64,000 nt of DNA from Acanthacorydalis orientalis (taxonomy: Eukaryota; Arthropoda; Insecta; Megaloptera; Corydalidae). The stretch covers positions 33,761,001-33,825,000 of the forward strand of contig CM068317.1 of the NCBI GenBank assembly GCA_034766995.1. The letters are read 5' to 3'. Positions 28,232 to 39,385 of the stretch are shown piece by piece. The position numbers and the translations under genes were made by a program. Below the pieces are notes generated by a model. It saw nothing but the letters and a program-made list of their open reading frames with translations. It did no database searches and was not told the DNA's origin. Positions within the stretch are counted from its first letter, which is position 1. Every line of letters starts with the position of its first letter.

Positions 28232-28858
28232 TTTGTATAAAAAAGTATAGAAAGAAAAGAATGAGCAAGGGAGATTTAGAACCTAAGCAAATGCACTGAA
28301 AATGTTTAATAAAAGAATATGAATTATTCGTACACCGAATATCCATTTAATGATTCGAGTAAACAAAATAGTATTGTACGCTATTTTCGTTTTGTTAAAT
28401 TAATTCATTTCAGTTCTTCCAGAATTTCATCTGAACTGTGGAGGTAATTAAGTTCTTTTTAATATATAATGGGCGCTATTTATGTATTCGTCTTCAGTAT
28501 CCTACGTTTTAGATCTCATAGATATTATCACTAACGTTAAGTGAGATGTTTATTCTATTTTTAATCAAATCGCATATCTAGAATACTATTCGATTGGAAA
28601 CCAAGTTAGCAAGCTAAAATTTAGATAAGCGTTTTAGTCTAAATTTATGCTGATTTTTGTAAAATAAATGATAACATACATTTGAAAATATTTATCGAAG
28701 ATTCATCTACTAACAATTCGAAACAAAAGACTACTGAGTAACATTTTAAGATAACTCACTTTTGGTTCATCAAAACCGAACTAAAAAAACAAATTATGAA
28801 CAACGTTCTGATTCTTATATATTTTTCCATTATACACGACTATAAACATAATAAATGC

Positions 28859-28861
<3 letters not shown>

Positions 28862-28895
<34 letters not shown>
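28862..28895. repeat. (TA)n microsatellite, about 34 bp
   Basis: Pure tract between ATGCATG and CGACTATA. Confidence 0.96.
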
Positions 28896-28896
<1 letters not shown>

Positions 28897-29304
28897 GACT
28901 ATATAAACAAAAATCATATATAAAATCTTATACGTATATCACAAAAGACGTTAATATATTCTTTAAAAATAGAAAATGTACTTTCCCATAATTATTACCT
29001 GTTACATTTATATTATATGACCTTACTAAACTGACATTGTTATACGAATTATAAACTGGCTACCTAAAGTCTATATATTGAAGCATAAATGGTTAAAGAC
29101 ATATTAACCAGATAGACTGGTCTAGGGTACTATGTGTTAAACCTGCTGGACAACAACAGTTGGGATTAAAGAAATAAAAAATACAGTTTTTATATAAGTG
29201 TACATGTGTGAATGTATGTGTATATACATATATAAATAGTATATATGACAAAGTAACTAGTTTTTTTGTTATATTTCACATATACAAACGCACACATATA
29301 CATC

Positions 29305-29306
<2 letters not shown>

Positions 29307-29372
<66 letters not shown>

Positions 29373-29381
29373 CATGTATGT
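29307..29381. repeat. Compound (TA)n-(TGTA)n microsatellite
   Basis: About 57 bp of TA, then TGTATGTATGCATGTATG. Frames on both strands across it are artefacts. Confidence 0.96.
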
Positions 29382-30165
29382 ATAATATACATTCATGTAA
29401 GTTACAGGATTAATACTCTCTGTGAAAAAAATTAATCTCTCCTTAGCAATATCTTATTATTATATATGCTACAGGAAATTAAGTAACCGAATCCATTTTT
29501 TTTTATTAAAAGTCATTCATCTTTATCGGATTTTCATTAACGTAGATCCTGGTACAATTGATTTAAGGAAATTCTCCAGAGTTCAGAAATTCGTTAATTC
29601 TTATTGTTACTACATTCTTTTTTGAGTTTCAAAGTTCTAATAGCCACTCTGTAAATAACATTTGCCTACTATAATAAAGTACTACTACTGTAATAAATTT
29701 TCTTAATAATATATATTCAGCAAATATAAACAAGACTTGTACACAGCATCCAGGTGAGTTAGTTAGTTATTTGGGGTTTTAGGGCGCTTCGAACTGTCAG
29801 ATGAATTTATACAGTTGTTGGAATAGGAAAAATTTAATATAAATTTATTTACATTGAAATATTTACAATATATTTTACGTCAGAACGATTATTTATATTA
29901 TTCGAAGAAATAGGGTTTTTTCTAAAAATTTTTGAAGTGAAAACAGAACTATTTAACCATAAAATAAATATTTTAGTTTACATCGATTTTACTTTCAGGG
30001 ATGTATATGTCTTTTCATTTTGACTGACATTTAATCATTGGATATTCTTTTTTTACATTCCTCAGAGAATTCATTTTCGTTTATATATCTTACATTCACT
30101 GCTCTGTCAGTTCTTTAAAAGAAACAAATCCACTCGAGAAAAGTGTACATGCATATATTTATATA

Positions 30166-30207
30166 CTTATATATATATATATATAAATATATATGTATGT
30201 ATGTATG

Positions 30208-30259
<52 letters not shown>
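30166..30259. repeat. Compound TA-(TGTA)n-TA microsatellite
   Basis: A TA run, then four TGTA units, then about 47 bp of pure TA, so the tetranucleotide block is enclosed by TA on both sides. Confidence 0.96.
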
Positions 30260-30262
<3 letters not shown>

Positions 30263-31160
30263 CAAAGAGTACAGCTTACAACCAAAGTATAGTACAGTAC
30301 AACTGAAAAATCGTTTATTTTATATACGTTGATAAATTTTCAGTTATTACTCAGTTTTATTTTACAAGTTACAGTTTTTTATGTGTTAACATGTATGAGT
30401 TTATTTTTATTTTACAATATTTTTCTTTGTCAAAACGTATATAAATTTATTTTTTTAAAATATTTATGTTTTTTTTTATATATTTTACATTTGTACAAAT
30501 ACCGTTAATACAAATATCAAACTGCAAAATGATTACTTGTGCAATTTAAATATTTAAAATTAAATATGAAACGAATTGGTTTTATTCTAAATAGTTTTTC
30601 ATTATTAAATTTAACATATATTTATTAGTTACAAAAATATGATAAATAAAATATTACATTATTATTTCTTGAGAGTATTGTGAGAGTTTTTTGATTAAAT
30701 TTACTAGAAAAAAAATGTTCATAAAATACGTTCAATCCTAAATTGTAAGTGTATTTTTATACCATTGTGTGTATATTTTCATATTAAAATATTCTAGTAT
30801 TTCTAAAATACTTAGTTTTCTGTTTAATTTTTACCAGTTTAAAAATATCATTTAATTGGTACACAACTTTTCTGTGCAGAAAAATAAATTAAATCTCCCC
30901 TGTAAGAGACATTTTGTATAGAAATTCGATTTTTTATATTTTAAAATTTAGGAAAATACATCTGTATAAAAAATAAATAATACACTAAATTATAACTGCA
31001 AAATAAGTGTTCAATATTACTAGTATTCAATTTTTAATTGCTATCGTCTTTTAAATAATTATTTATATATAAGTTAATATATTGATTATTTATACAATGT
31101 AATATCAATTGAAGAAAATATCATTTTCTGTTATTCTGCCGAGATAAATAACATTTTATA

Positions 31161-31161
<1 letters not shown>

Positions 31162-31226
<65 letters not shown>
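31162..31226. repeat. (TA)n microsatellite, about 65 bp
   Basis: Pure tract between ATTTTATAG and CACATATTA. Confidence 0.97.
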
Positions 31227-31232
<6 letters not shown>

Positions 31233-32807
31233 TATTTCAAAAAGACAATACTCGATTAGTCAAATAATAAGGGAACAATATAAGAAATCCTCAGTTGAAT
31301 GATGTTAATTTGAATAAATTTTCATGAAAACAGCCTCTCAATATATCACTTTAAACCATAACAGAAATCTGAGAAGAAATAATAATAGAACTTAATAGAA
31401 AAACATAAATCTAATTCAAAATAATGACGGCATAGATTCCTAAAACAGCATTCCGTACAATTCAGTCATTTCTGTTCTGAAAACATATTTTATGGGTCGG
31501 TAATTTTCAAAAGAAATGTCATTTATTATAAAAATAATAATAGAGTCGAAGAATAATTACCGGCGCGATGCTTTGCGTTTCGTTTTCAGTTGGAAATTGA
31601 TACAAATTATGCGACACGATTTTTTTAGATACATCCATCAATGCACGTTGTGTGCGTCGCTCAGTATGTACGAACGTTTGTCCACAATCCTCCGATATCT
31701 GCATATATTTATGTGTATTGTTGTTCTTTGTTTGTGACGAGATATTATTGAAACAAACATTTTTTTTCTCGTTTGAATGAGGACGCTGACATTGATGATA
31801 CATTACTAGAAATTTTTAGTTGTTGCTTATTATTATTATAATATACTGACATGCGTACATACTTCGGGTCAATGGTTCACATGTATGTGAAATGTATGGT
31901 AAAGTCGTAAAATTATGAACAATAAATTGTGAAATGTCAATTATAGTCTTTGATAAATCGTATGAAGTGTTGTACCATGCACTTTCTTTTCATTTTTTTA
32001 CTATTGTACGTGTACACGAAAATAATTCTGTAAGTCAAGGCACAACTGCTGTTATCCAAATAATAATGTATTGAAAATTTACGAAACCGATACTAATTTT
32101 CAATAATTACTCATATTTATCGCCGTTTTAATGACACTAATATCACACTTTTCACTAATTAATATTAAAAGATTTACACTGCTCTTTAAATATGATCAAG
32201 ACATTTTTTTTTAAAAAAAAACAATACCATCGTAAATCATCACCATAATTTGTTCAGAAAGTTTTATTCTAAGCAAGGAAAATGTGTTTTCCTTCTTCTT
32301 AATCTGCTATAACATTTTTTTGATTTTCTCCACTAGCTGTTTTCAGCTACAATCTCCTTTTATATTAGAATTCTAACCAAGCTCTTCAATATATGATTCC
32401 GTATCATATATAGTTTGTATATTCTAATTATATTTTCTCCTTAGATAGCATGCATTGTTGTAATTTTATATAAAAAAAATAAAAGCAAAATTTAATTAAC
32501 TATTATTTTTATGTCAGTATAAATGTTGTTATTATAAATAATTGTTATTCAAAGTGGGATGCGTTCAATTTATGTTTATTTTTAATTATATAATGATCTT
32601 AGATTTTCAAAAAAAAATAAACTTCGTTCGAATCCTTATGTAACAAAATAGCGTAATCAAGGTATTCAAAAACAATGAAAATATTCAATCAATCTGCTTG
32701 CACTAATTGTTATTTCTTAAGTATGATTTTCCATTATTTCAGTGATTAAAATTTTGAATGTTATTGAATTGAATTTTATCAGTGATCGTAAACCTATGTG
32801 GAATTCT

Positions 32808-32815
32808 ATATATAC

Positions 32816-32862
<47 letters not shown>
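32808..32862. repeat. (TA)n microsatellite with CATA interruptions
   Basis: TATATATACATATACA leads into about 40 bp of pure TA. Confidence 0.96.
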
Positions 32863-32868
<6 letters not shown>

Positions 32869-33305
32869 AAATAATAAAATATTAGTTATATCATGGGATG
32901 CATTTATTTATTGTATTCGAAGGATGTGAAATCGAAAGGATTTAGAAACCATGTTTTTTAAGTCTACTGTTTAACAATATTGTATTTTATATCGAGAAAT
33001 TGACAAATATTTAATTTTTACGATATTTATCAATTTAATGTACCATTTTTTTTCTAATAAAAGTTTGATGTGTTTTTCCACTCATTTTGAAATTTACTAA
33101 TCCCGATTTATATGACTACGATGAAAATTCAAGACTGTTGTTTATATACTATTAATAGTTTCGAATATCTCCTAAAAGTTCGTTTGTGTTAATATTTTTT
33201 TGAAACTGAAAAATATGTTAAATTTTGTACTTCCATGTGTTTAAGCTTGTGCAAATGTTTTGGTTAAATAAATTAGAATAGAAAACTTACTCTGTGTGAA
33301 TGTGA

Positions 33306-33344
<39 letters not shown>
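33306..33344. repeat. (TA)n microsatellite, about 38 bp
   Basis: Pure tract after GAATGTGAG. Confidence 0.96.
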
Positions 33345-33350
<6 letters not shown>

Positions 33351-33759
33351 CATGTATGCATATATGCAAAACTATAATATATTAATATGCACAAAAAATG
33401 GCATATCTAATAATAGAAATGAAACTGAAACTCTTGATGTCAACTGCTATTAATCAAACAACTCTGCATTTTCGCATTAATCATTATGCAAACACTTGTA
33501 AAATTATTTTTTGCAAAAATATTAAAATTGATTTGTACCTTTTTGGATTATCGCATAAACTTTTTATAAACAGTCAATTGATATATGTTTAAATTTAATT
33601 TATTTGTTCCAGGTAAGTCGAAATCATATTCTATATTAGCTGTTTATTATCACTGGTAAGATTTTTGACAGTTATTATTTTTTTTACATATTAAATGTAA
33701 TATTTCAACTCGTATTTTTATCTAATTCACTATTTATTTATGATAATCAATATACTTGT

Positions 33760-33860
<101 letters not shown>

Positions 33861-33917
33861 CTTTATGAACTACAATATTATTATACATTTCCCTCCAATT
33901 GGTAACGCATATATTAA

Positions 33918-34060
33918 TCAGAAATGTTTCACTTTTCAATAAAAAATTATTGATCGTTTTTAATTGTTACTTATTGTATTTCAATGCCGATACTATTATC
34001 ATCCACAGATCCATGAGATTCAGAAAAAAAATACAGAAAATCTAACTTTTTAAAAATAAT
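33918..34060 (+). mobile_element. Dispersed repeat, decayed copy of the 37.1-kb element's 5' part
   Basis: The stretch around 33963-34010 (ATTGTTACTTATTGTATTTC, then AATGCCGATACTATTATCATC) aligns by eye to 44104-44150 and, less well, to the minus strand around 37,090-37,040. Flanking AT-rich bases also line up, including TTCAATAAA upstream and an A-run downstream. It is old and carries no open frame. Confidence 0.35.
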
Positions 34061-34320
34061 TCTTTATATATAACTAATTCTCGTCTTAGTATAAGTGAAG
34101 TAATTGATAATTTACTTAGAATTACATATAAGAATTAATAATATATAAATAAGTTTCAAAAAAGTTGCATTTTTCCATATTTAACGCTCTTAGGATGAAA
34201 TGTGCATAAACAAGAATCAGAAATGATTAATCGGACATTTTTGATCAGACAATTTTTTTTTTTCAATTAGCGCGATGAAAAAATAAAACACTTATGAATA
34301 TATTTATTTTATATTCTAAT

Positions 34321-34409
34321 TGGGCTACAGCTCGCAGTAAGCTTTGGGCCTCCTTTAAGATGTTCTTTCACATTGGACAATCTTGTGCGACCATTTTCCA
34401 GTTATTAAC
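34321..34409 (-). pseudogene. Non-LTR retrotransposon C-terminal coding fragment
   Basis: Read on the minus strand in one frame, this gives V-N-N-W-K-M-V-A-Q-D-C-P-M, then TGA, then KNILKEAQSLLRAVA. This pattern (NWxxxAQDRxxWRxxLKEAQ) is the last segment, downstream of the reverse transcriptase domain, in RTE/CR1/Jockey-like LINE proteins. The stop falls where the pattern expects Trp (TGG to TGA), and an expected Arg is Cys, so it is dead. About 30 codons remain, and I see no reverse transcriptase or endonuclease nearby. The clade is not resolved. Confidence 0.65.
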
Positions 34410-36525
34410 TTAAAATCACTTATGAATATACTTGTATAAATTATACTTTCATATATACACATTTGTATCCATTGTGTATTATAATTATATTAATTAATTT
34501 AAATGGAAACTGAACCGCTACACTTTTTTCTATAAAGAAGAAAGTCAAACATTTTATAAAAACTTTTTTGCAACTAGTATATTTTTTCGCGACAGATACC
34601 GAACGGAATAGACCTTTTTTTGTGTAAAATATATTTTTATGTATAATGAGTTTCCACTTTCATTAACAAAATAAGTTTTAAGAATAGAAATTAAGATTAA
34701 AGAAAATTAATTTTAAACTATTTGTAATTTGAATAATAAAAAAATAGAATGTACTTCATATCAAATTTATAATTTAATAAAGTAGAGAAATAATTATAAA
34801 AATATTCGAATTAGTAATTCTTAAGATATAAAAATACATAGATGCAGATGCAGAACATTTTTATCGCATTCATATACACAGCGAATCGCAATAAAAAATA
34901 ATAGTTTTTTTATGAAACAATGTATGTTAAAAAGATTTAATAGCTGAAAAATAATTATAAAATTTGAAATAATCGCTTCATCGGTAAAGTAACACTTTCC
35001 ATGTCCGAGTGTTGCAAATATACTTTTCTTTTTTAAATTTAATAGTTGTAAAAAAATATTAAAGACTACAAAAAACTAAATTACATGTCCATAAAAATGA
35101 AATTAGGACCGAATGAACCCCTCCTTAAATTAATTAATGACTGTACGTGTTTGGCTTAAAATAGATTTAAAATTTTTCGATATTTGAGATTGTATTTCAA
35201 GTTTTTTTTTTGTTTCAAGGTTTTTCAACGATCTGTCATGTGATATTAATAAAACAAAAATTAATTATTTTAATAACATTTTTGAGGACATCTGATATTA
35301 TTTAATTATAATTCGTATTTTTTAATCTGTTAATTTATTTATACTATAATAATTTTTTTATTGATCCTTTAGATCCCTATAGTTTTTTTACAACTATGTA
35401 TAACAAAAAAGGTAAAAGATATTCAATAAAAAAATACATATTTAAGTTTATGTTTTAAAACAATAATTTACGAATATCAACACGTATGGAAGATAAAAAA
35501 TGGTAAAAAAAAGTATTAAAAAAAACGTATTAAAAACATGAGTTTTATAAACATGAGTCTTAAGATAATAAGACGAAACTCAATTAAAATACTGTACATG
35601 TATACGTTCGAATCCAGTCTGTAGACAACGTTTGAAGATAACGTGCTGTTTAGGGTTAAAATGCCTCATTAATATGAGATACTAGTTCGAAACCTTCTAC
35701 TGGAATGTGCATAAACGTCCGTCTATCTCAACATAACTAACTCGGTTGCTATCTGCACAACTGTAACTTACTGACCACGTGTGCGTCCATACATACATAC
35801 GTACATGCATGCAACAAACTTGAAACATATGGTTTTTTAAGTAGTGTGGGAAAGTAAACCGAATGTGTTTACTTTTTTTGCGAACCGCTGAATTAACGCT
35901 GAATGACTGTGCATAACGAGAACAAAGCGAATTATTTACGAAAACTTACATACATATACGAACTTTTGTTGTGACTGTATAATTATCGGAGATCTATTTG
36001 AAATCGGAATTTAATCATACTGGAAACAGGTTTAATTTGTATTTTCATAAATAGCAAACGTGAATGTAAACAAAATGTACAGGTTATTCTGTTTCTGTTT
36101 CTTATAACTAGAATAAATGACAATGTATAATGTATATGCTCTCATTTACATCAAAACCATTTCGAATCTGTTGTTTGTTCATGGACTTTTTACACAAGTT
36201 TGTTTGTATCATATATAGAAGAACATTCTGTTGTGTGTGTATACGGTCAAAACTTTTTTTGCGGTAGATACGTTCCACAGAAAACCGCATATAAAAAATC
36301 GGACAAAAAAAACATAACCTACGTTGAAAAATTAGCAATACGGTCCATAAATTTCTAAAAGCGCATGAAACCCAAGAAATGAGTTAAAATAAATCCAAAA
36401 TCGCATAAAAAAGTTTATGAAAATTCAGGAAAATAAGAATACCTAAAAAATCCTTCGAAAATCTGAAAGAAATTGATATAAAACTTAAAATAAGTTCGTT
36501 TTAAAACCTTATTCATTTAATTTTA
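34410..36525. other. AT-rich DNA without a recognisable gene
   Basis: No TA tract over 20 bp occurs here, which is unusual for this window. The stretch at 35,590-36,000 is GC-richer and has GTTCGAATCC at about 35,606 and AGTTCGAAACC at about 35,683. Both resemble a tRNA-type B box, but no A box or cloverleaf is visible. Confidence 0.5.
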
Positions 36526-36551
36526 TTGAAAAGTAACAATTCTGTTTACAT

Positions 36552-37090
36552 TTTTTTATCAGAATTATCGTCACCATCTGACGGTGTTTGGCACCATTTT
36601 CGAACTGGTGCGAAATCACTTTCATCACTAGAAGAAATAGTCAGCGTATCAGATCTGCATGGTCAAGATAATGGTACTTCACAAACAGAATTAACGTCAA
36701 CTACGCCCTATTAATTTTTCTCGTCTGATAATGTAATCAGTGATTAATCTTTGCGACGATGATTTTACTAATTTTTTAATGCAGTTCACGATTAAAAAGA
36801 AAACGATTTTCCAGTTTATTGCAAAGTTGAAGACCTTCTCGGATTATATTTACAATGAGGGAGATAGGGTTTTCTTCCACTTCACTTCCGTTTTCTGGTT
36901 CTTCGATATCTAAAGTTATACCAATAATATCATCGTCACTTAAGGTATTATCCACAAGCAATTTTTCGACATCATTCTGGCTGAACATTTTCATTTGACT
37001 GTTACTTATACGTATGTCGATTACGATACTGTTGTGTGAAGAGGAGGATGAACTGTCCTCACCCTCGAAATGCGCATAAGCAACAATCAA
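36552..37090 (-). pseudogene. Acidic N-terminal relic of a piggyBac-like transposase
   Basis: On the minus strand an open frame runs from 37090 to 36776. Its first ATG is at 36994 and begins MKMFSQNDVEKLL, followed by acidic DDD and EEPEN clusters (about 72 residues). After about 100 bp with stops and a frame change, a second open stretch at about 36,690-36,552 reads SSSDESDFAPVRKWCQ, then TPSDGDDNSDKK. A weakly conserved N-terminus rich in Asp, Glu and Ser, with a short xDVExLL helix near the start, is typical of piggyBac-type transposases. The catalytic DDD core and the Cys-rich C-terminus are absent, so this is a truncated, frameshifted fossil. No CCC/TTAA terminus could be identified. The opposite strand also has a 62-codon frame over 36526-36714, which I consider the shadow. 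Another DNA-transposon family is possible. Confidence 0.38.
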
Positions 37091-37099
37091 AAATAATCA

Positions 37100-38687
37100 G
37101 TAATCAGTTATTGATCATACTTTTTCATTAGGTATATTTTGATTTAATATACTATGCCGCGAAGAATGTTAATTCATTTTTATAAAAAAATATAACGGTT
37201 TTCATTTCATATATTCGAACCGATCAAAATAGATAAAATAAAATATAATCAACAAAAAGAAAGTGAAAAGAGAAAAAAATGTTATGTACAAACACCTGAT
37301 TAATAGTAATTAAATAATACATTAAATGTTTACTTTAGCTGAAACATATCTGATTTTGACATTTATTTACATACATACATTAAATTATATATATATATAT
37401 AATCATTTCTATATTTTCGCTAGAAAGAACATTAAAAAAAAAACATAAAAATTCCAGCGCGCATATCGTTGATCTAATAAAGTAAAACTGGATTAATTTT
37501 GTACAGTAAAAGTGTATTAACGAAAGGATATGTCCGATAAACTGACATAAGCAATTAATAAAAATTACATATAGCATTGAAATACTATACTTAAAATTGA
37601 CTAATAAGAATAAAAAAAAATCGTCCGAAACAATAGTTCGAACGAATAAGGCCCAACCCTATTAGCAATAAAATATTTACGTACGTCTATATTAACACTG
37701 TCACTATTTGATTAGAGTCCTTGAACAGAACAGATATAAAAGTAAGTAAATCACTATATATTATTACAACAGGCAAAAAACGGATACTAATCGAGCGAGT
37801 ATGAAACAAAATAAATAATTATTATTGTCATTGCGATATCGAATGGCCTAGCCTTGGCTGTTCTCGAATGATTGTCTGAAACAATCACTCAGTCGTTGTA
37901 AAATGGTTAAGTTCGTTGTGAAACGAATGCAAGACGAATCGATGTTTTATTCATGTAATCTTTTCTATTTTATATGGATTTCATTTAGGTTAATGGCGTG
38001 ACTGGACAGAATTCGTTAAATATATATATAATATCGATACGTTTTATTCGGAAAAATTGGTCGTATTATTTATAAAAAAATCTTATCTTGTTTGATAAAT
38101 TCCTTGAATTCGACCGTCGAGAATGAAAAACTGATTGACAATTTTAATGGAATATTTGAGAAGCCTTGACAAATCAGTTAAAACTTTTTTTTATATTAGT
38201 TTGGTATGTTTTATATGATTTCTTGTATTATTTTAAACAATACTATCTACTTAAATTATATGTCTGTTGTAAAAAAAATCATTTTATGTCTTTTGATTTT
38301 GGAAACATTAAAGTCGGTGATTTATTTGACGACTGTAAAAAGAGGATATAAAAAAGTAGTTTTATATAGTTTTTAGTTCATTAATTCTTACACAAGTCGT
38401 TTTAACATTGCATACAATCTTTTTATTTTATGTTTCATTGGCAATGTCATTATTTTCAAGAGACAATTTATTAACATTTAATGAAATCAGTTATTTAAAA
38501 CGTTATTGTTATTAATTGCAAAAGGTAAATCAAAATGTTTCAGAAACAAATATCAAGAACGTAAATCCAATTGAGAAATAAATTTCTCAAGATACATCGA
38601 ATTATCGTTAAGTTCAAGTTTTATAATCTTAACAAGTGCAAAACTTTAATGGTGATACGCGGCCACGACCTCGTGTGTTCAACGATG
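37100..38687. other. AT-rich DNA without a recognisable gene
   Basis: One very short TA run (37387-37401) occurs. The stretch at 37,830-37,940 is GC-richer and includes the small hairpin GATTGT-CTGAA-ACAATC at about 37,871. TATCGATA lies at 38032-38039, without supporting context. Confidence 0.5.
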
Positions 38688-38695
38688 ATATATAT

Positions 38696-39343
38696 CAAGA
38701 GTGGGTAAACTGCGGATCCCAACGCTACTGTGTGCGACTTTCATTGGGTTTTATTGCCATTTTTCCTAAACTTTTATTTTAATAATCCATAGTAGTATAG
38801 TATGTATCAATATTAGAATATTTTATATATAAACGGGAAATTCACATTTCTTTTCAAACATCCATTTGAATTGTATCCAAACTGCTATTTAAGGTGGCTC
38901 TACGATAATGAACAATCCTTTAAAAAGATATCAAATCAAACAGTTTTGTTAATTAAGACTTGCTGAATACAATAAAACCAAATTCTCGACGGGTTACTGT
39001 GTAAATTTTTGAGAAAAATATCTTTAAAAATGCAACTTGTAACACAGTCTCCACAACTTTTAACCACAAAAGTGAAGACTCAAAGTCTTCAACGAGTAGA
39101 GATTAAACATATTCTGCTTTGGTGAGTAGGACTACTATATACAGTTGTATTTTTTATTATTGATATTAGGTTGGTCGGAAAATAATTGCGGTTGTGTATA
39201 TGAACTTGAAGGTCATAACCCACAATTATTTGTCTACCAACTTAATAAATACAATTTTAAAATAATATTTTCTGTGGTTCTTGAACATTCAGAAATGTAT
39301 GAAAAGTATTATATGTGGCTCTTATCGAAGAAGTTGTCCACCC

Positions 39344-39346
<3 letters not shown>
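38696..39346 (+). mobile_element. hAT MITE, family 1, copy 2 (interrupted)
   Basis: The left end is CAAGAGTGGGTAAACTGC. Read inward from the right, the other end is TTAGGGGTGGACAACTTCTTC without its first T. Both are decayed CAGGGGTGGGCAAACT hAT termini. The 8 bases outside each end are ATATATAT, consistent with an 8-bp duplication although uninformative in TA-rich DNA. The right two fifths align to copy 1 (16455-16798, inverted) at roughly 90%, apart from the nested 80-bp mariner MITE. The left part holds about 225 bp absent from copy 1, so copy 1 is probably an internal deletion derivative. It encodes nothing. Confidence 0.82.
39164..39247. mobile_element. 80-bp mariner MITE nested in the hAT MITE
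   Basis: The element proper is 39166-39245, flanked by TA at 39164-39165 and 39246-39247. The left end is TTAGGTTGGTCGGAAAATAA, then TTGCGG. The right end, read inward, is TTAAGTTGGTAGACAAATAA, then TTGTGG. The two halves are nearly complementary over most of their length, so the whole unit folds into one hairpin. The ends, the TA target and the 80-bp length match the MADE1-type mariner MITEs known from human and the related Hsmar1-like transposons. The homologous hAT copy at 16,455 shows the empty site with a single TA. Confidence 0.88.
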
Positions 39347-39383
<37 letters not shown>

Positions 39384-39385
39384 CG
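39347..39385. repeat. (TA)n microsatellite abutting the hAT end
   Basis: About 33 bp of TA starts exactly at the right end of the hAT MITE and continues as CATACGTATATG. The left side of the element has only about 8 bp of TA. Confidence 0.95.

Noticed and set aside
29100..29190. Possible SINE or LINE tail ending ATTAAAGAAATAAAAAA
   Set aside because: Only the A-rich end is suggestive. There is no second copy in the window and no target duplication.
35600..35700. GTTCGAATCC and AGTTCGAAACC, similar to the tRNA B box
   Set aside because: No A box at the right distance and no cloverleaf, so neither a tRNA nor a defined SINE is supported.
36526..36714. Plus-strand 62-codon frame with SELSSPSDGVWHH
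   Set aside because: The opposite strand reads as an acidic continuation of the transposase-like relic (SSSDESDFAP), so I treat the plus frame as its shadow, though this is not certain.
37866..37890. Hairpin GATTGT-CTGAA-ACAATC as a microRNA precursor
   Set aside because: The stem is only 6-7 bp, far shorter than a microRNA precursor, and it matches no microRNA seed I know.
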